From positions 124,001-188,000 of the forward strand of contig NZ_JAKZLC010000005.1 of assembly GCF_022808815.1 (NCBI RefSeq): a stretch of DNA of 64,000 nt, read 5' to 3'. The position numbers and the translations under genes are program-made. This DNA is from Geothrix paludis. Its GTDB lineage: Bacteria > Acidobacteriota > Holophagae > Holophagales > Holophagaceae. Numbering within the stretch: position 1 is the first letter of the stretch; the number at the start of each line of letters is the position of its first letter. The notes beneath the pieces were generated by a model. The model saw only the letters and a program-made list of their open reading frames with translations. It was not told where the DNA came from and ran no database searches. This document shows, piece after piece, positions 37,526-45,093 of this stretch.

Positions 37526-38077
37526 ATGGCCATCAAGAAGAAGCGCTACGCCCTGGTCATCGACTCCAGGAAATGCATCAACTGCAAGGCCTGCGTCGTC
37601 GCCTGCAAGGCCGAAAACAAGGTCCCCGTGGGGAACTTCCGGAACCGCATCAACGAGGAGCGGAAGGGCGAGTACCCCAAGCTGAGCATCAACTTCGAGC
37701 CCGAGCAGTGCCATCACTGCGCGGATCCCTCCTGCGTCCGCGTGTGCCCCACCGGGGCCTCCTGGCAGCGCAAGGACGGCATCGTCCTCGTGAACTACGA
37801 CGAATGCATCGGCTGCCGCTACTGCATGGTCGCCTGCCCCTACGACGCCCGCTACTTCAACGAGGAGGAGGGCGTGGTGGACAAGTGCACCTTCTGCAGC
37901 CACCGCGTGGACAAGGGCGACATCCCGGCCTGCGTCGAGACCTGCCCCTCCAAGGTGCGCGTCTTCGGCGACCTGGAGGATCCCACCGCCCGGATCCACG
38001 AGCTGCTCTCCACGCGACGCTATCGCGTGAAGGAACCCCAGACGGGCAACGGCCCCCAACTCTATTACCTGCTCTAG
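37526..38077 (+). CDS. Four-cluster Fe-S electron-transfer subunit, PsrB-like
   Basis: 183 residues, 9 bp after the catalytic subunit. Sixteen cysteines in four groups: CINCKACVVAC (17-27), CHHC...CVRVC (62-74), CIGCRYCMVAC (94-104) and CTFC...CVETC (121-140), enough for four [4Fe-4S] clusters. This is the PsrB/PhsB/DmsB pattern. It carries electrons from the NrfD-type membrane subunit to the catalytic subunit. It has no export signal of its own, so it likely rides through Tat with its partner. Confidence 0.93.
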   Translation: MAIKKKRYALVIDSRKCINCKACVVACKAENKVPVGNFRNRINEERKGEYPKLSINFEPEQCHHCADPSCVRVCPTGASWQRKDGIVLVNYDECIGCRYCMVACPYDARYFNEEEGVVDKCTFCSHRVDKGDIPACVETCPSKVRVFGDLEDPTARIHELLSTRRYRVKEPQTGNGPQLYYLL

Positions 38078-38086
38078 GAGGAAGCC

Positions 38087-39067
38087 ATGCACGAGTTCAA
38101 TTGGGGTCTCCTCATTGTCGTCTACCTGTTCCTGGGTGGCCTTTCCGCGGGGCTCTTCTTCGCCGCGGGCCTGGCGAACTACCTGACCGTCGACGACAAG
38201 CCCGTCTACGCCAAGGTCGCCCGCATGGGCGCCCTGCTGGCCCCCTGGCCCGTGGCCATCGGCTCCGGCTTGCTCATCCTCGACCTGGGGAACTGGTACC
38301 GCTTCTACAAGCTGTTCCTGCACTTCCGCTGGCAGAGCCCGATGTCCATCGGCTCCTACCTGCTGACCATCTTCACCCTCATCGCCTTCGTCTACCTCTT
38401 CGCCTGGCTTAAGGAGGATGAGCGCAAGTGGATCTTCAGCAAGATCCCCGCGACCTGGAAGCAGGTGCACCGCCTGAACGTGGACATCTCCTCCTGGCGC
38501 GAGAAGATCGCTATGGTGGGCTTCCCCTTCTCCATCGGCGTGGGCATCTACACCGGCGTACTGCTGGGAGCCGTCTCGGCCCGGCCGTTCTGGAACACCA
38601 ACCTGGTGGCCCAGATGTTCCTGTTCTCCGCCCTCTCCAGCGGCTCCGCGGCCCTGCTGCTCGCCATGCTGCTGGACCGGAAGAACCCCGTCGAGAAGCA
38701 CGAGACCAAGTTCCTGGTGACCCTGGACGTGGTGTTCATCTCCCTGGAGCTGTTCATCATCCTGCCCTACATCATCCACGGGCAGCTCTCCTCCCAGGCC
38801 GTGAAGGACGCCCTGACCCTCATCCTGGGCGGCCCCTACACCGTGGTCTTCTGGGTGTTCTTCCTCTTCCTGGGTCTGTTGGTGCCCCTGGCCATCGAGG
38901 TCTACGAGCTCTTCCCCAGCATCTTCAAGGGCCGCGAGTTCCACGGCAGCCGCCGCATGGCCCTGACCGCCGCGGGCCTCGTGCTCTTCGGAGGCTTCCT
39001 GCTCCGGTACATCTTCGTCTACGCTGGCCAAGTGAGCAGCTTCCATCGGATGGGGCTGCTGCGCTGA
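38087..39067 (+). CDS. NrfD/PsrC-type integral membrane quinol oxidase subunit
   Basis: 326 residues, mostly hydrophobic, with about eight to nine membrane segments (LLIVVYLFLGGLSAGLFFAA; VMFISLELF-like helix; FWVFFLFLGLLVPLAIEVYE). The N-terminal EFNWGLLIVVYLFLGGLSAG is the NrfD opening. It oxidises menaquinol and feeds electrons to the Fe-S subunit, completing a three-subunit enzyme. It starts 9 bp after the Fe-S subunit gene. Confidence 0.9.
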   Translation: MHEFNWGLLIVVYLFLGGLSAGLFFAAGLANYLTVDDKPVYAKVARMGALLAPWPVAIGSGLLILDLGNWYRFYKLFLHFRWQSPMSIGSYLLTIFTLIAFVYLFAWLKEDERKWIFSKIPATWKQVHRLNVDISSWREKIAMVGFPFSIGVGIYTGVLLGAVSARPFWNTNLVAQMFLFSALSSGSAALLLAMLLDRKNPVEKHETKFLVTLDVVFISLELFIILPYIIHGQLSSQAVKDALTLILGGPYTVVFWVFFLFLGLLVPLAIEVYELFPSIFKGREFHGSRRMALTAAGLVLFGGFLLRYIFVYAGQVSSFHRMGLLR

Positions 39068-39098
39068 GGCACGGCTACTGCGTTCAAAGCAACTGATC

Positions 39099-39170
39099 AC
39101 CACCAAGCCGCCAAGACACCAAGAACTGCCATTACCTTCGTCCTTCTTGGTGCCTTGGTGTCTTGGTGGT
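39099..39170. repeat. Intergenic CACCAAG inverted-iteron hairpin
   Basis: Arms of 27 bp (39099-39125 and 39144-39170) pair at 24 positions and are made of CACCAAG-like iterations. The 18-nt loop is ordinary sequence. It lies between the quinol subunit and the chaperone gene and could act as a terminator or mRNA stabiliser. Confidence 0.75.
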
Positions 39171-39217
39171 AAATCTTTCTACCCGCTGATTCTGCGTGCT
39201 TCAGGAGGAACCTCGAC

Positions 39218-39805
39218 ATGTCGCTCGCGCTCCTGGCGGACCTCGCCCAGATCCTCGCCGAAGCCTTCCTGGAGCCCGACGCCGACCTCAAGGAGGGACT
39301 GCAGCAGCTGCTGGACGGCTGCGCCAGCCCCTCCCTGGCCTCGCCCCTGGGCCGGATGGCGTCTTCCGTCCTCTCCGCCCAGGACCAGCCCGTGGAATAC
39401 GCCCGGCTCTTCCTCCACGCCAAGGACACGGATACGGTCCACCTCTTCGAGTCCGTCCAGGCCCGGGGCCACCACATGGCCCCCGAGGTGCTGGAGCCCC
39501 TCAAGGCCATCTATGACGAGGCCGACATCAGCCTCCAGGAGGATCTCGGCATCCCACCCGACCACCTGGGCCTGGAGCTTTCCTGCCTCAGCTACCTCCT
39601 GGCCCAGGTGATCGAAGGCGACCTGGCGGAGCGCGACCGGTACGTGGAACTGGCCCAGCGCCTGATTCAGGAGCACCTGCGCCCCTTCACGGCGGTGGTG
39701 GCCGAGCAGCTGCCCCAGGTGCAGGCCCATCCGTACTACCTGGCCGCTTCGGAATTGGCCGCGGCCCTGCTGCCTGAAACCGGGAAGGCACTGGCGGAAA
39801 TCTAG
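39218..39805 (+). CDS. TorD/DmsD-type molybdoenzyme chaperone
   Basis: 195 residues, mostly helical. The family signature (E-Y-x-R-L-F) appears in QPVEYARLFLHAKDTD, and LGLELSCLSYLLAQV follows. TorD-like chaperones bind the Tat signal and apo-form of a molybdoenzyme and assist cofactor loading. Its position after the PsrABC-like genes fits that role. A 150-bp gap with an inverted-iteron hairpin separates it from the structural genes. Confidence 0.8.
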   Translation: MSLALLADLAQILAEAFLEPDADLKEGLQQLLDGCASPSLASPLGRMASSVLSAQDQPVEYARLFLHAKDTDTVHLFESVQARGHHMAPEVLEPLKAIYDEADISLQEDLGIPPDHLGLELSCLSYLLAQVIEGDLAERDRYVELAQRLIQEHLRPFTAVVAEQLPQVQAHPYYLAASELAAALLPETGKALAEI

Positions 39806-39817
39806 GCAACCCCCTGC

Positions 39818-39832
39818 TGGACAAAGGCTTGC
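39818..39832 (+). promoter_or_regulatory. Sigma-54-like -24/-12 motif
   Basis: TGGACA-N5-TTGC has the required GG-N10-GC spacing, just upstream of an NtrC-type gene. The leader to the ATG at 39853 would be only about 9 nt, so this may be chance. Confidence 0.25.
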
Positions 39833-39852
39833 CCCGCGTCCAGCATGGAGCC

Positions 39853-41232
39853 ATGACTGTCCCCACGACCATCCTCCTGGTGGATGACGAGCCGGGCATC
39901 CGGCGGTCCCTGGGCGAAGCCCTCAAGGACGAGGGCTACCACGTGGTGAAGGCCGAGCGGGGCGAGCAGGCCATCGACCTGCTCCACAACCCGGATGGCG
40001 AGGGCATCCAGCTCATGCTGCTCGATGTCTGGCTGCCGGGCCAGGACGGCCTGGAGACCCTGAAGCAGGCCAAGCAGATCCGCCCCGACCTGCCCGTGGT
40101 AATGATCTCCGGCCACGCCAGCATCGACACGGCCCTCCAGGCCACCAAGCTGGGCGCCTTCGACTTCCTCGAGAAGCCCATCGACCTGGACCGCCTCCTG
40201 CTGGTGACCGGCAATGCCCTGCGGCAGTCCCGGCTGGAGCAGGAGAACCAGCGGCTGCATGCCGCGGTCGAGGGCGGGCGCTTCTTCCTGGCGGACAGCC
40301 CCGCCATGAAGCGCCTCATGGCCGACGTGGCCCTGGTGGCGCCCACGGAGGGCCGCGTGCTGCTCACGGGCGAGAACGGCAGCGGCAAGGAGGAGGTGGC
40401 CCGCCTCATCCACCAGCAGAGCGCCCGCAAAGAGGCCCCCTTCGTGGAGGTGAACTGCGCGGCCATCCCCGAGGAGCTCATCGAGAGCGAGCTGTTCGGC
40501 CACCAGAAGGGCGCCTTCACGGGCGCCGTCCGTGACCAGAAGGGCAAGTTTCGCGAGGCCGACGGCGGCACGCTGTTCCTCGACGAGGTCGGCGACATGT
40601 CGCTCAAGACCCAGGCCAAGGTCCTGCGCGCCCTCCAGGAGGGCCGCGTGGAGCCCGTGGGCGGCGGCGGCGCCGTGGGCGTGGATGTGCGCGTCATCGC
40701 CGCCACCAACAAGGACCTGGCCGGTGAGATCACCAAGGGCCGCTTCCGCGAGGACCTCTACTTCCGGCTGGCCGTGGTGCCCCTGCGCATCCCGCCCCTG
40801 CGCGAGCGCCCCGAGGACATCCTGCCGCTGGCGGAAGCCTTCATCAGCCGCATCGGCCGCCAGTATGGGCGCCCGCCCCGGCACCTGGGCCCCGAGGCCA
40901 AGGACACCCTGCTGCGCCACGACTGGCCCGGCAACGTCCGCGAGCTGAAGAACCTCATGGAGCGCGCCGTCATCCTGGGCCGCGGCGCCGAGATCGGCCC
41001 CCGCGACCTGGGTGCCCTGGCCGCCCGGCATCTGGCCGAGACCGATCCCTTCTCCTTCCCCGAGTTCCCCAGCCTCAGGGAGGCCCGCGACTGGTTCGAG
41101 GCCCAGTACCTGCAGCGGGAGATGAAGCTCCAGAGCGGCAACATGACCCGCGTGGCCGAGCGCGTGGGCGTGGATCGCTCCAACCTGTACAAGCGCCTCA
41201 AGGCCCTGGGCATCGAGCCCAGGGAGAGCTAG
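39853..41232 (+). CDS. NtrC/NtrX-type sigma-54-dependent response regulator
   Basis: 459 residues from ATG 39853, with GGAG close upstream. A receiver domain (LLVDDEPGIRR; Asp in MLLDVWLPGQDG; Lys in FLEKPIDL) joins an AAA+ domain with Walker A GENGSGKEEVA, the sigma-54 contact loop GAFTGA, and Walker B GGTLFLDEVGDM. A Fis-type helix-turn-helix ends it (NMTRVAERVGVDRSNLYKRL). It resembles NtrX more than NtrC. The NtrY-like kinase at 60874-62967 could be its partner although far away. Confidence 0.93.
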   Translation: MTVPTTILLVDDEPGIRRSLGEALKDEGYHVVKAERGEQAIDLLHNPDGEGIQLMLLDVWLPGQDGLETLKQAKQIRPDLPVVMISGHASIDTALQATKLGAFDFLEKPIDLDRLLLVTGNALRQSRLEQENQRLHAAVEGGRFFLADSPAMKRLMADVALVAPTEGRVLLTGENGSGKEEVARLIHQQSARKEAPFVEVNCAAIPEELIESELFGHQKGAFTGAVRDQKGKFREADGGTLFLDEVGDMSLKTQAKVLRALQEGRVEPVGGGGAVGVDVRVIAATNKDLAGEITKGRFREDLYFRLAVVPLRIPPLRERPEDILPLAEAFISRIGRQYGRPPRHLGPEAKDTLLRHDWPGNVRELKNLMERAVILGRGAEIGPRDLGALAARHLAETDPFSFPEFPSLREARDWFEAQYLQREMKLQSGNMTRVAERVGVDRSNLYKRLKALGIEPRES

Positions 41233-41243
41233 GCAGGGTCCCG

Positions 41244-41645
41244 ATGGCGGACAAGAAGTGGTTCAAGATCGGTGAAGCCGCCCTACTCATCGGCGTCGGC
41301 CCCAAGGACCTGCGCTACTGGGAAGACGTCATCCCCGACATCAAGCCCCGCCGCAGCAAGGGCAACCTCCGCTACTACCACGTGGACGAGCTGCCCCGCC
41401 TGAGGCGCATCAAGGCCTGGCTGGCCGAAGGCCTCACCGTGGCTGACTGCGCCGAGTTGCTGGCCCACGGCCACCTCGTGCAGCGCCTCGACCTCGGCCT
41501 CGACGCAGAGGAGCTTCCCGCAGCCCCCGCCGTGAGGCCCAAGCCCACCATCCCCCGGCTTCTGCGGACCAGCTCCGACCTCCAGCCCATCCTCAAGTCC
41601 GTGCGCGCCCTGCACGAACGGCTGTCCCATCCAGTCAAACCTTGA
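41244..41645 (+). CDS. MerR-like regulator
   Basis: 133 residues. The N-terminal winged helix ([20 protein letters not shown] then [19 protein letters not shown]) is MerR-like, with the effector part short and without Cys residues. It lies 11 bp after the NtrX-like gene. MerR-type proteins of this short kind often act as plain DNA binders; the target is unknown. Confidence 0.8.
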   Translation: MADKKWFKIGEAALLIGVGPKDLRYWEDVIPDIKPRRSKGNLRYYHVDELPRLRRIKAWLAEGLTVADCAELLAHGHLVQRLDLGLDAEELPAAPAVRPKPTIPRLLRTSSDLQPILKSVRALHERLSHPVKP

Positions 41646-41670
41646 CCTGAGGCCCCACCCGGTCTAGAGT
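41642..41670 (+). promoter_or_regulatory. Promoter of tRNA-Pro
   Basis: TTGACC (41642-41647), a 17-bp spacer and TAGAGT (41665-41670) precede the tRNA by about 10 bp. The -35 box overlaps the stop of the MerR-like gene. Confidence 0.7.
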
Positions 41671-41680
41671 CAATGATTCA

Positions 41681-41757
<77 letters not shown>

Positions 41758-41760
41758 AAA

Positions 41761-41800
41761 CACCAGAGGGGCCCTCGAAAGAGGGCCCTTCTGGTGTTTT
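41761..41800 (+). terminator. Rho-independent terminator of tRNA-Pro
   Basis: CACCAGAGGGGCCCTC-GAAA-GAGGGCCCTTCTGGTG is a 16-bp stem with one mismatch and a GAAA tetraloop, followed by TTTTG. Confidence 0.9.
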
Positions 41801-42153
41801 GTCCCGTCGGGGCGCGTGGGTTCGAACCTCCGAGTGGGATCGTGGAGGCGCCACTAGATGTGGCGCCGGAGCGAGACCGGCGACTGGCGCAGCCAGGCGC
41901 AGTTCGAATCCCGCCCCGATGGGTCGATCCCAACAACGGAGCACGGCCCACCTCCGTGTGGGACCGCCCGAGGCGTGCCTTGATGGCACGCCGAAGCGGG
42001 ACCGGCGACTGGCGCAGCCAGGCGCAGTTCGAATCTCGCCCCGATGGGTCGATCTCAAATACGGAGCAAGGCCCACCTCCGAGTGGGATCGCGGAGACAG
42101 CCCGTGCGCACGCCGGAGCGGGTCCGCCGCAGCCAGACGCAGTTCGAATCCAA
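41801..42153 (+). repeat. Tandem tRNA-like hairpin repeats downstream of tRNA-Pro
   Basis: Three units with matching points at 41826, 41950 and 42075 (periods 124 and 125 bp); the third is shortened. Each has, in order, ACCTCCG(A/T)GTGGGA, a variable hairpin, ACTGGCGCAGCCAGGCGCAG-like sequence (CTGG-CGCAG-CCAG stem), and the T-arm-like GCAGTTCGAATC followed by GCCCCGATGGGTCGAT in the first two. Variable hairpins: GGCGCCAC-TAGAT-GTGGCGCC at 41847-41867 and GGCGTGCC-TTGAT-GGCACGCC at 41972-41992, which differ by three compensated base pairs. The period is not constant modulo 3, so it is not coding. Confidence 0.75.
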
Positions 42154-42176
42154 CTGGGGATATCCTGGGGACCGGT

Positions 42177-42842
42177 ATGGAACCCAAAACCTCAGACACG
42201 CGCACATCGCTGCTCCAGGCTGCCCTGGTGTGCTTCGCCGACCACGGATTCGACGGCACGAGCATGCGGATGATCGCGGAGAAGGCGGGCCGGCCCCTTT
42301 CGCTCCTTTCCCATCACTTCGGGAACAAGGAGGGGCTGTACCTGGAGGTGTTCAAGCACATCTTCGAAACCTCCGCGCCGCAGCTCCCGAATCCCGCGCT
42401 GTCCTCGGGCCTGGAGCAGCGGGACCCGCAGGCGGCCATCCGCCTGCTGCGGGAGCAGATCCACTTCATGTATCAGCAGGCGGCTCCGGATGCGGTCGCG
42501 GCCAGGCCTCTCCAGGACCATCGGGCCCGCCTCTGGCTGCGGGAGTTCCGCTCCCCCCGAGCCAGCCTCCGTCCGCTCATCCAGCAGTACCTGGGCCCCG
42601 CCACCAACCTGATCCGAGACTGCATCCAGGTGCTCCGCCCCGAGCTGAACGCCGCGCAGGTGGCCTTCCTCGGCGCCACGATCATGGGCCAGGTGGCCGG
42701 CCACGGGACGATGTCGGGCCTCAACAAGGTGCTGTGGGGCGAGTACCCACCCTTCGGCAGCCACTTCCAGGAGGCGGAGCTGCTGGTGGATTTCTGTCTG
42801 CACGGCCTGGGGACCAGCCTCACGATCTCCCGCGAAGGGTGA
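42177..42842 (+). CDS. TetR-family regulator (CecR/DUF1956-like)
   Basis: 221 residues from ATG 42177, with GGGGA upstream; the long frame upstream runs through the hairpin repeats and is not real. The helix-turn-helix is TSMRMIAEKAGRPLSLLSHH, followed by FGNKEGLYLEVFKHIF, typical of TetR. The C-terminal ligand domain is of the CecR type. It is a paralog of the regulator at 43183-43842 that precedes an efflux operon. Its own target is not clear. Confidence 0.88.
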   Translation: MEPKTSDTRTSLLQAALVCFADHGFDGTSMRMIAEKAGRPLSLLSHHFGNKEGLYLEVFKHIFETSAPQLPNPALSSGLEQRDPQAAIRLLREQIHFMYQQAAPDAVAARPLQDHRARLWLREFRSPRASLRPLIQQYLGPATNLIRDCIQVLRPELNAAQVAFLGATIMGQVAGHGTMSGLNKVLWGEYPPFGSHFQEAELLVDFCLHGLGTSLTISREG

Positions 42843-43182
42843 TGAAGCGCCGCACCCGGCGTCCGGGGTGCCATCCGCGCTTTCCTGGACAGGCCGTGTC
42901 GACCTTCGCCATACCGAGGCTGTTCCGGTTCCGATGGAAAGCGGATCTCCGGCCAGCCACGCAGGCTGGCTGGCTGGTAGGTAGAGGTAGTTCAGGCCAT
43001 CATTCGATTTAGCAGTACGATTGATCAACATTCATTATTGCATTTATCAATACCATGCAATTTTATTTTAATTTACAAATATATTTATTTATTGAATTGA
43101 ACGTTTTTAAAAATCGGACTTGCCAAAATTGATCAATCGGTTGATTCTATTGGTCGGTCGAACGACTAAGGGTAAATGCCGC
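42843..43182. other. Intergenic region with a sharp AT-rich island
   Basis: No gene seen. A weak hairpin (GCACCC/GGGGTGC, about 42852-42871) may end the TetR gene. From about 43010 to 43135 the sequence becomes very AT-rich, unlike the rest of the window, and carries TTGATCAA at 43021-43028 and 43129-43136. Confidence 0.7.
43129..43145. promoter_or_regulatory. Candidate TetR operator
   Basis: TTGATCAA overlaps the palindrome ATCAA-TCGG-TTGAT (43132-43145), about 40 bp upstream of the second TetR gene. Autoregulation and control of the efflux operon are inferred from position. Confidence 0.35.
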
Positions 43183-43842
43183 ATGTGCCCCTCCGATGCC
43201 ACCCCATCCCCCGACACCCGCGATGCCCTGATCGAGGCGGCCCTGGCCTGCTTCGCCAAGTACGGCTACGAAGCCACCTCCATCCGGCTCGTGGCCTCCA
43301 TGGCCGGAAAGAACTCCTCGCTCATCTCCTACTACTTCAAGAGCAAGGAGGGCCTGTACCGGGAGGTCTTCCGCTATGTGCTGGCCCACTTCGCCGCCAA
43401 GACGGGCGACGGGGGGCCCCAGGACGCGGATCCAGCCACGGTGGACCCCCGGGATGGGCGGGCACGGCTCCGCGCCCACATCCAGAGGGTCCTCCACGAC
43501 GTGGACGCCCACTTCGACACCTCGGATCCGCTGCGGGAACCGGCCTGCCGCCTGTGGATGAACGAGCTGCAGGCCCCCCGGCACGAGGTCAAGGACCTCC
43601 TCCAGGCGCGCATGGAGCCCTACGTCCGCGAAGCCCGGGCCTGCCTCCGCGCCATCCGCCCCGACCTGTCCCCCGAGGAGATCGACTTCTGGGGCATCGC
43701 CCTCCATGGCAGCTGCATCCACCAGACGCTGATGCACGAGATCAAGCACCTGGCCTGGACGTCGGCCGACCCCTCGCTGACCCTCGAGGTCATGGCCGAC
43801 CGCCTGGCTGATTTCACTTATCACGGCCTCCGTCAGCGTTGA
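43183..43842 (+). CDS. TetR-family regulator of the adjacent RND efflux operon
   Basis: 219 residues from ATG 43183; the frame opens 63 bp earlier at TTG. The helix-turn-helix is TSIRLVASMAGKNSSLISYY with FKSKEGLYREVFRYVL after it. It is similar in layout to the previous TetR gene, suggesting a duplication. It lies 72 bp before the efflux operon on the same strand, the common repressor-pump arrangement. Confidence 0.9.
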   Translation: MCPSDATPSPDTRDALIEAALACFAKYGYEATSIRLVASMAGKNSSLISYYFKSKEGLYREVFRYVLAHFAAKTGDGGPQDADPATVDPRDGRARLRAHIQRVLHDVDAHFDTSDPLREPACRLWMNELQAPRHEVKDLLQARMEPYVREARACLRAIRPDLSPEEIDFWGIALHGSCIHQTLMHEIKHLAWTSADPSLTLEVMADRLADFTYHGLRQR

Positions 43843-43914
43843 TACTGACGATCCGCCGTTCCTGATTCCCCCTCAGGCAACCAGATTTTTCTCAGCCCTT
43901 CCTGGAGCACTCCC

Positions 43915-45081
43915 ATGCAGACTCCCTATCGAGGTGGAATGATCGTCGTCGCCGGCGCCCTGGTGGCAGGTGCGCTGACCATCGGTTGCGGCAAGAAGGA
44001 GCAGGCGAAGGCCACGCCCGAGGTCTCCGTGGTGACCCTGCAGCCGGAAAAGGTCGCGATCACCTCCGAGCTGCCGGGACGGACGTCCGCGTTCCTCGTG
44101 GCCGAGGTCCATCCCCAGGTGAACGGCATCGTCCAGCAGCGGCTCTTCACCGAGGGGGCCGACGTGAAGCAGGGCGACGTGCTCTACCAGATCGACCCGA
44201 GGCCCTACCAGGCCGCCTACGACACGGCCGCCGCCGCACTCGCCCGGGCCGAGGCCAACCTGCCCGCCATCCGGAAGCGCGCCGAGCGGTTCAAGGAACT
44301 GCTCGCGGTCCACGCCGTGGGCCAGCAGGACTACGATGACGCCTCCGCCGCCCTCAAGCAGTCCGAGGCCGAGGTCCAGTCCCTGAAGGCCGGCGTCGAG
44401 TCCGCCCGCATCAACCTCGGCTACACCCGCATCACCGCGCCGATCTCCGGGCGCACGGGCAAGTCCAGCGTGACGCCCGGCGCCCTGGCCGCGGCCTACC
44501 AGGGCGCGGCCTTCACCACCATCCAGCAGCTGGACCAGGTCTACGTGGATTCGCCCCAGTCCAGCGCCATCCTGCTCGGCATCCAGCGGAACCTGGCCGC
44601 CAACCGCATCAAGGGCAGCGCGGATTCCGCCCGCGTGAAGCTGCTGCTGGAGGACGGCACGCCCTATCCCCAGACGGGGATCCTGAAGTTCTCGGACGTG
44701 ACCGTGGATCCCAGCACGGGCTCCCAGCTCCTGCGCATGGTCTTCCCGAACCCCCGCCATGTCCTGCTGCCGGGCATGTACGTGCGCGCCATCGTCGAGG
44801 AGGGCGTGGCCGAGCAGGCCATCCTGGTGCCCCAGCAGGGCGTCACCCGCGATCCCAAGGGGAACGCCATCGCCATGGTGGTGAACCCGTCCAACAAGAT
44901 CGAACAGCGGACCCTCAAGGTGGACCGCGCCATCGGCCCGAAGTGGCTGGTCCTTGAAGGACTCGCCGCCGGGGACCGCGTGGTCGTGGAAGGCCTGCAG
45001 AAGATCCGCCCGGGCAGCGCCGTGAAGGTCGTGCCCGCGTCGACCTCCACATCGGCCACCGCCCCCGCGGCTGGCAAGTAA
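43915..45081 (+). CDS. RND efflux periplasmic adaptor, AcrA/MexA-type lipoprotein
   Basis: 388 residues. The lipobox LTIGC places the lipid-bearing Cys at 25. The biotinyl-like domain (VHPQVNGIVQQRLFTEGADV, YQIDPRPYQAAYD), a helical hairpin (about 100-160), the second lipoyl half (LGYTRITAPISGRTGKSSVT) and beta-barrel domains follow. It links the inner-membrane pump to the outer channel. First gene of the operon. Confidence 0.95.
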   Translation: MQTPYRGGMIVVAGALVAGALTIGCGKKEQAKATPEVSVVTLQPEKVAITSELPGRTSAFLVAEVHPQVNGIVQQRLFTEGADVKQGDVLYQIDPRPYQAAYDTAAAALARAEANLPAIRKRAERFKELLAVHAVGQQDYDDASAALKQSEAEVQSLKAGVESARINLGYTRITAPISGRTGKSSVTPGALAAAYQGAAFTTIQQLDQVYVDSPQSSAILLGIQRNLAANRIKGSADSARVKLLLEDGTPYPQTGILKFSDVTVDPSTGSQLLRMVFPNPRHVLLPGMYVRAIVEEGVAEQAILVPQQGVTRDPKGNAIAMVVNPSNKIEQRTLKVDRAIGPKWLVLEGLAAGDRVVVEGLQKIRPGSAVKVVPASTSTSATAPAAGK

Positions 45082-45093
45082 GAGGAGCCGTCC

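Noticed and set aside
35246-39106. A 1286-codon open frame antisense to the respiratory genes
   Set aside because: Its composition is that of a shadow of GC-rich coding DNA; the plus-strand frames carry clear family motifs.
41801-42153. Additional tRNA genes in the repeat array
   Set aside because: The T-arm-like GCAGTTCGAATC is present, but no full acceptor, D and anticodon arms can be folded.
41801-42153. CRISPR array
   Set aside because: Units are long and internally structured with no short repeat-spacer pattern, and no cas gene is near.
43010-43130. Replication origin in the AT-rich island
   Set aside because: I found no DnaA boxes of TTATNCACA form and no dnaA or dnaN nearby.
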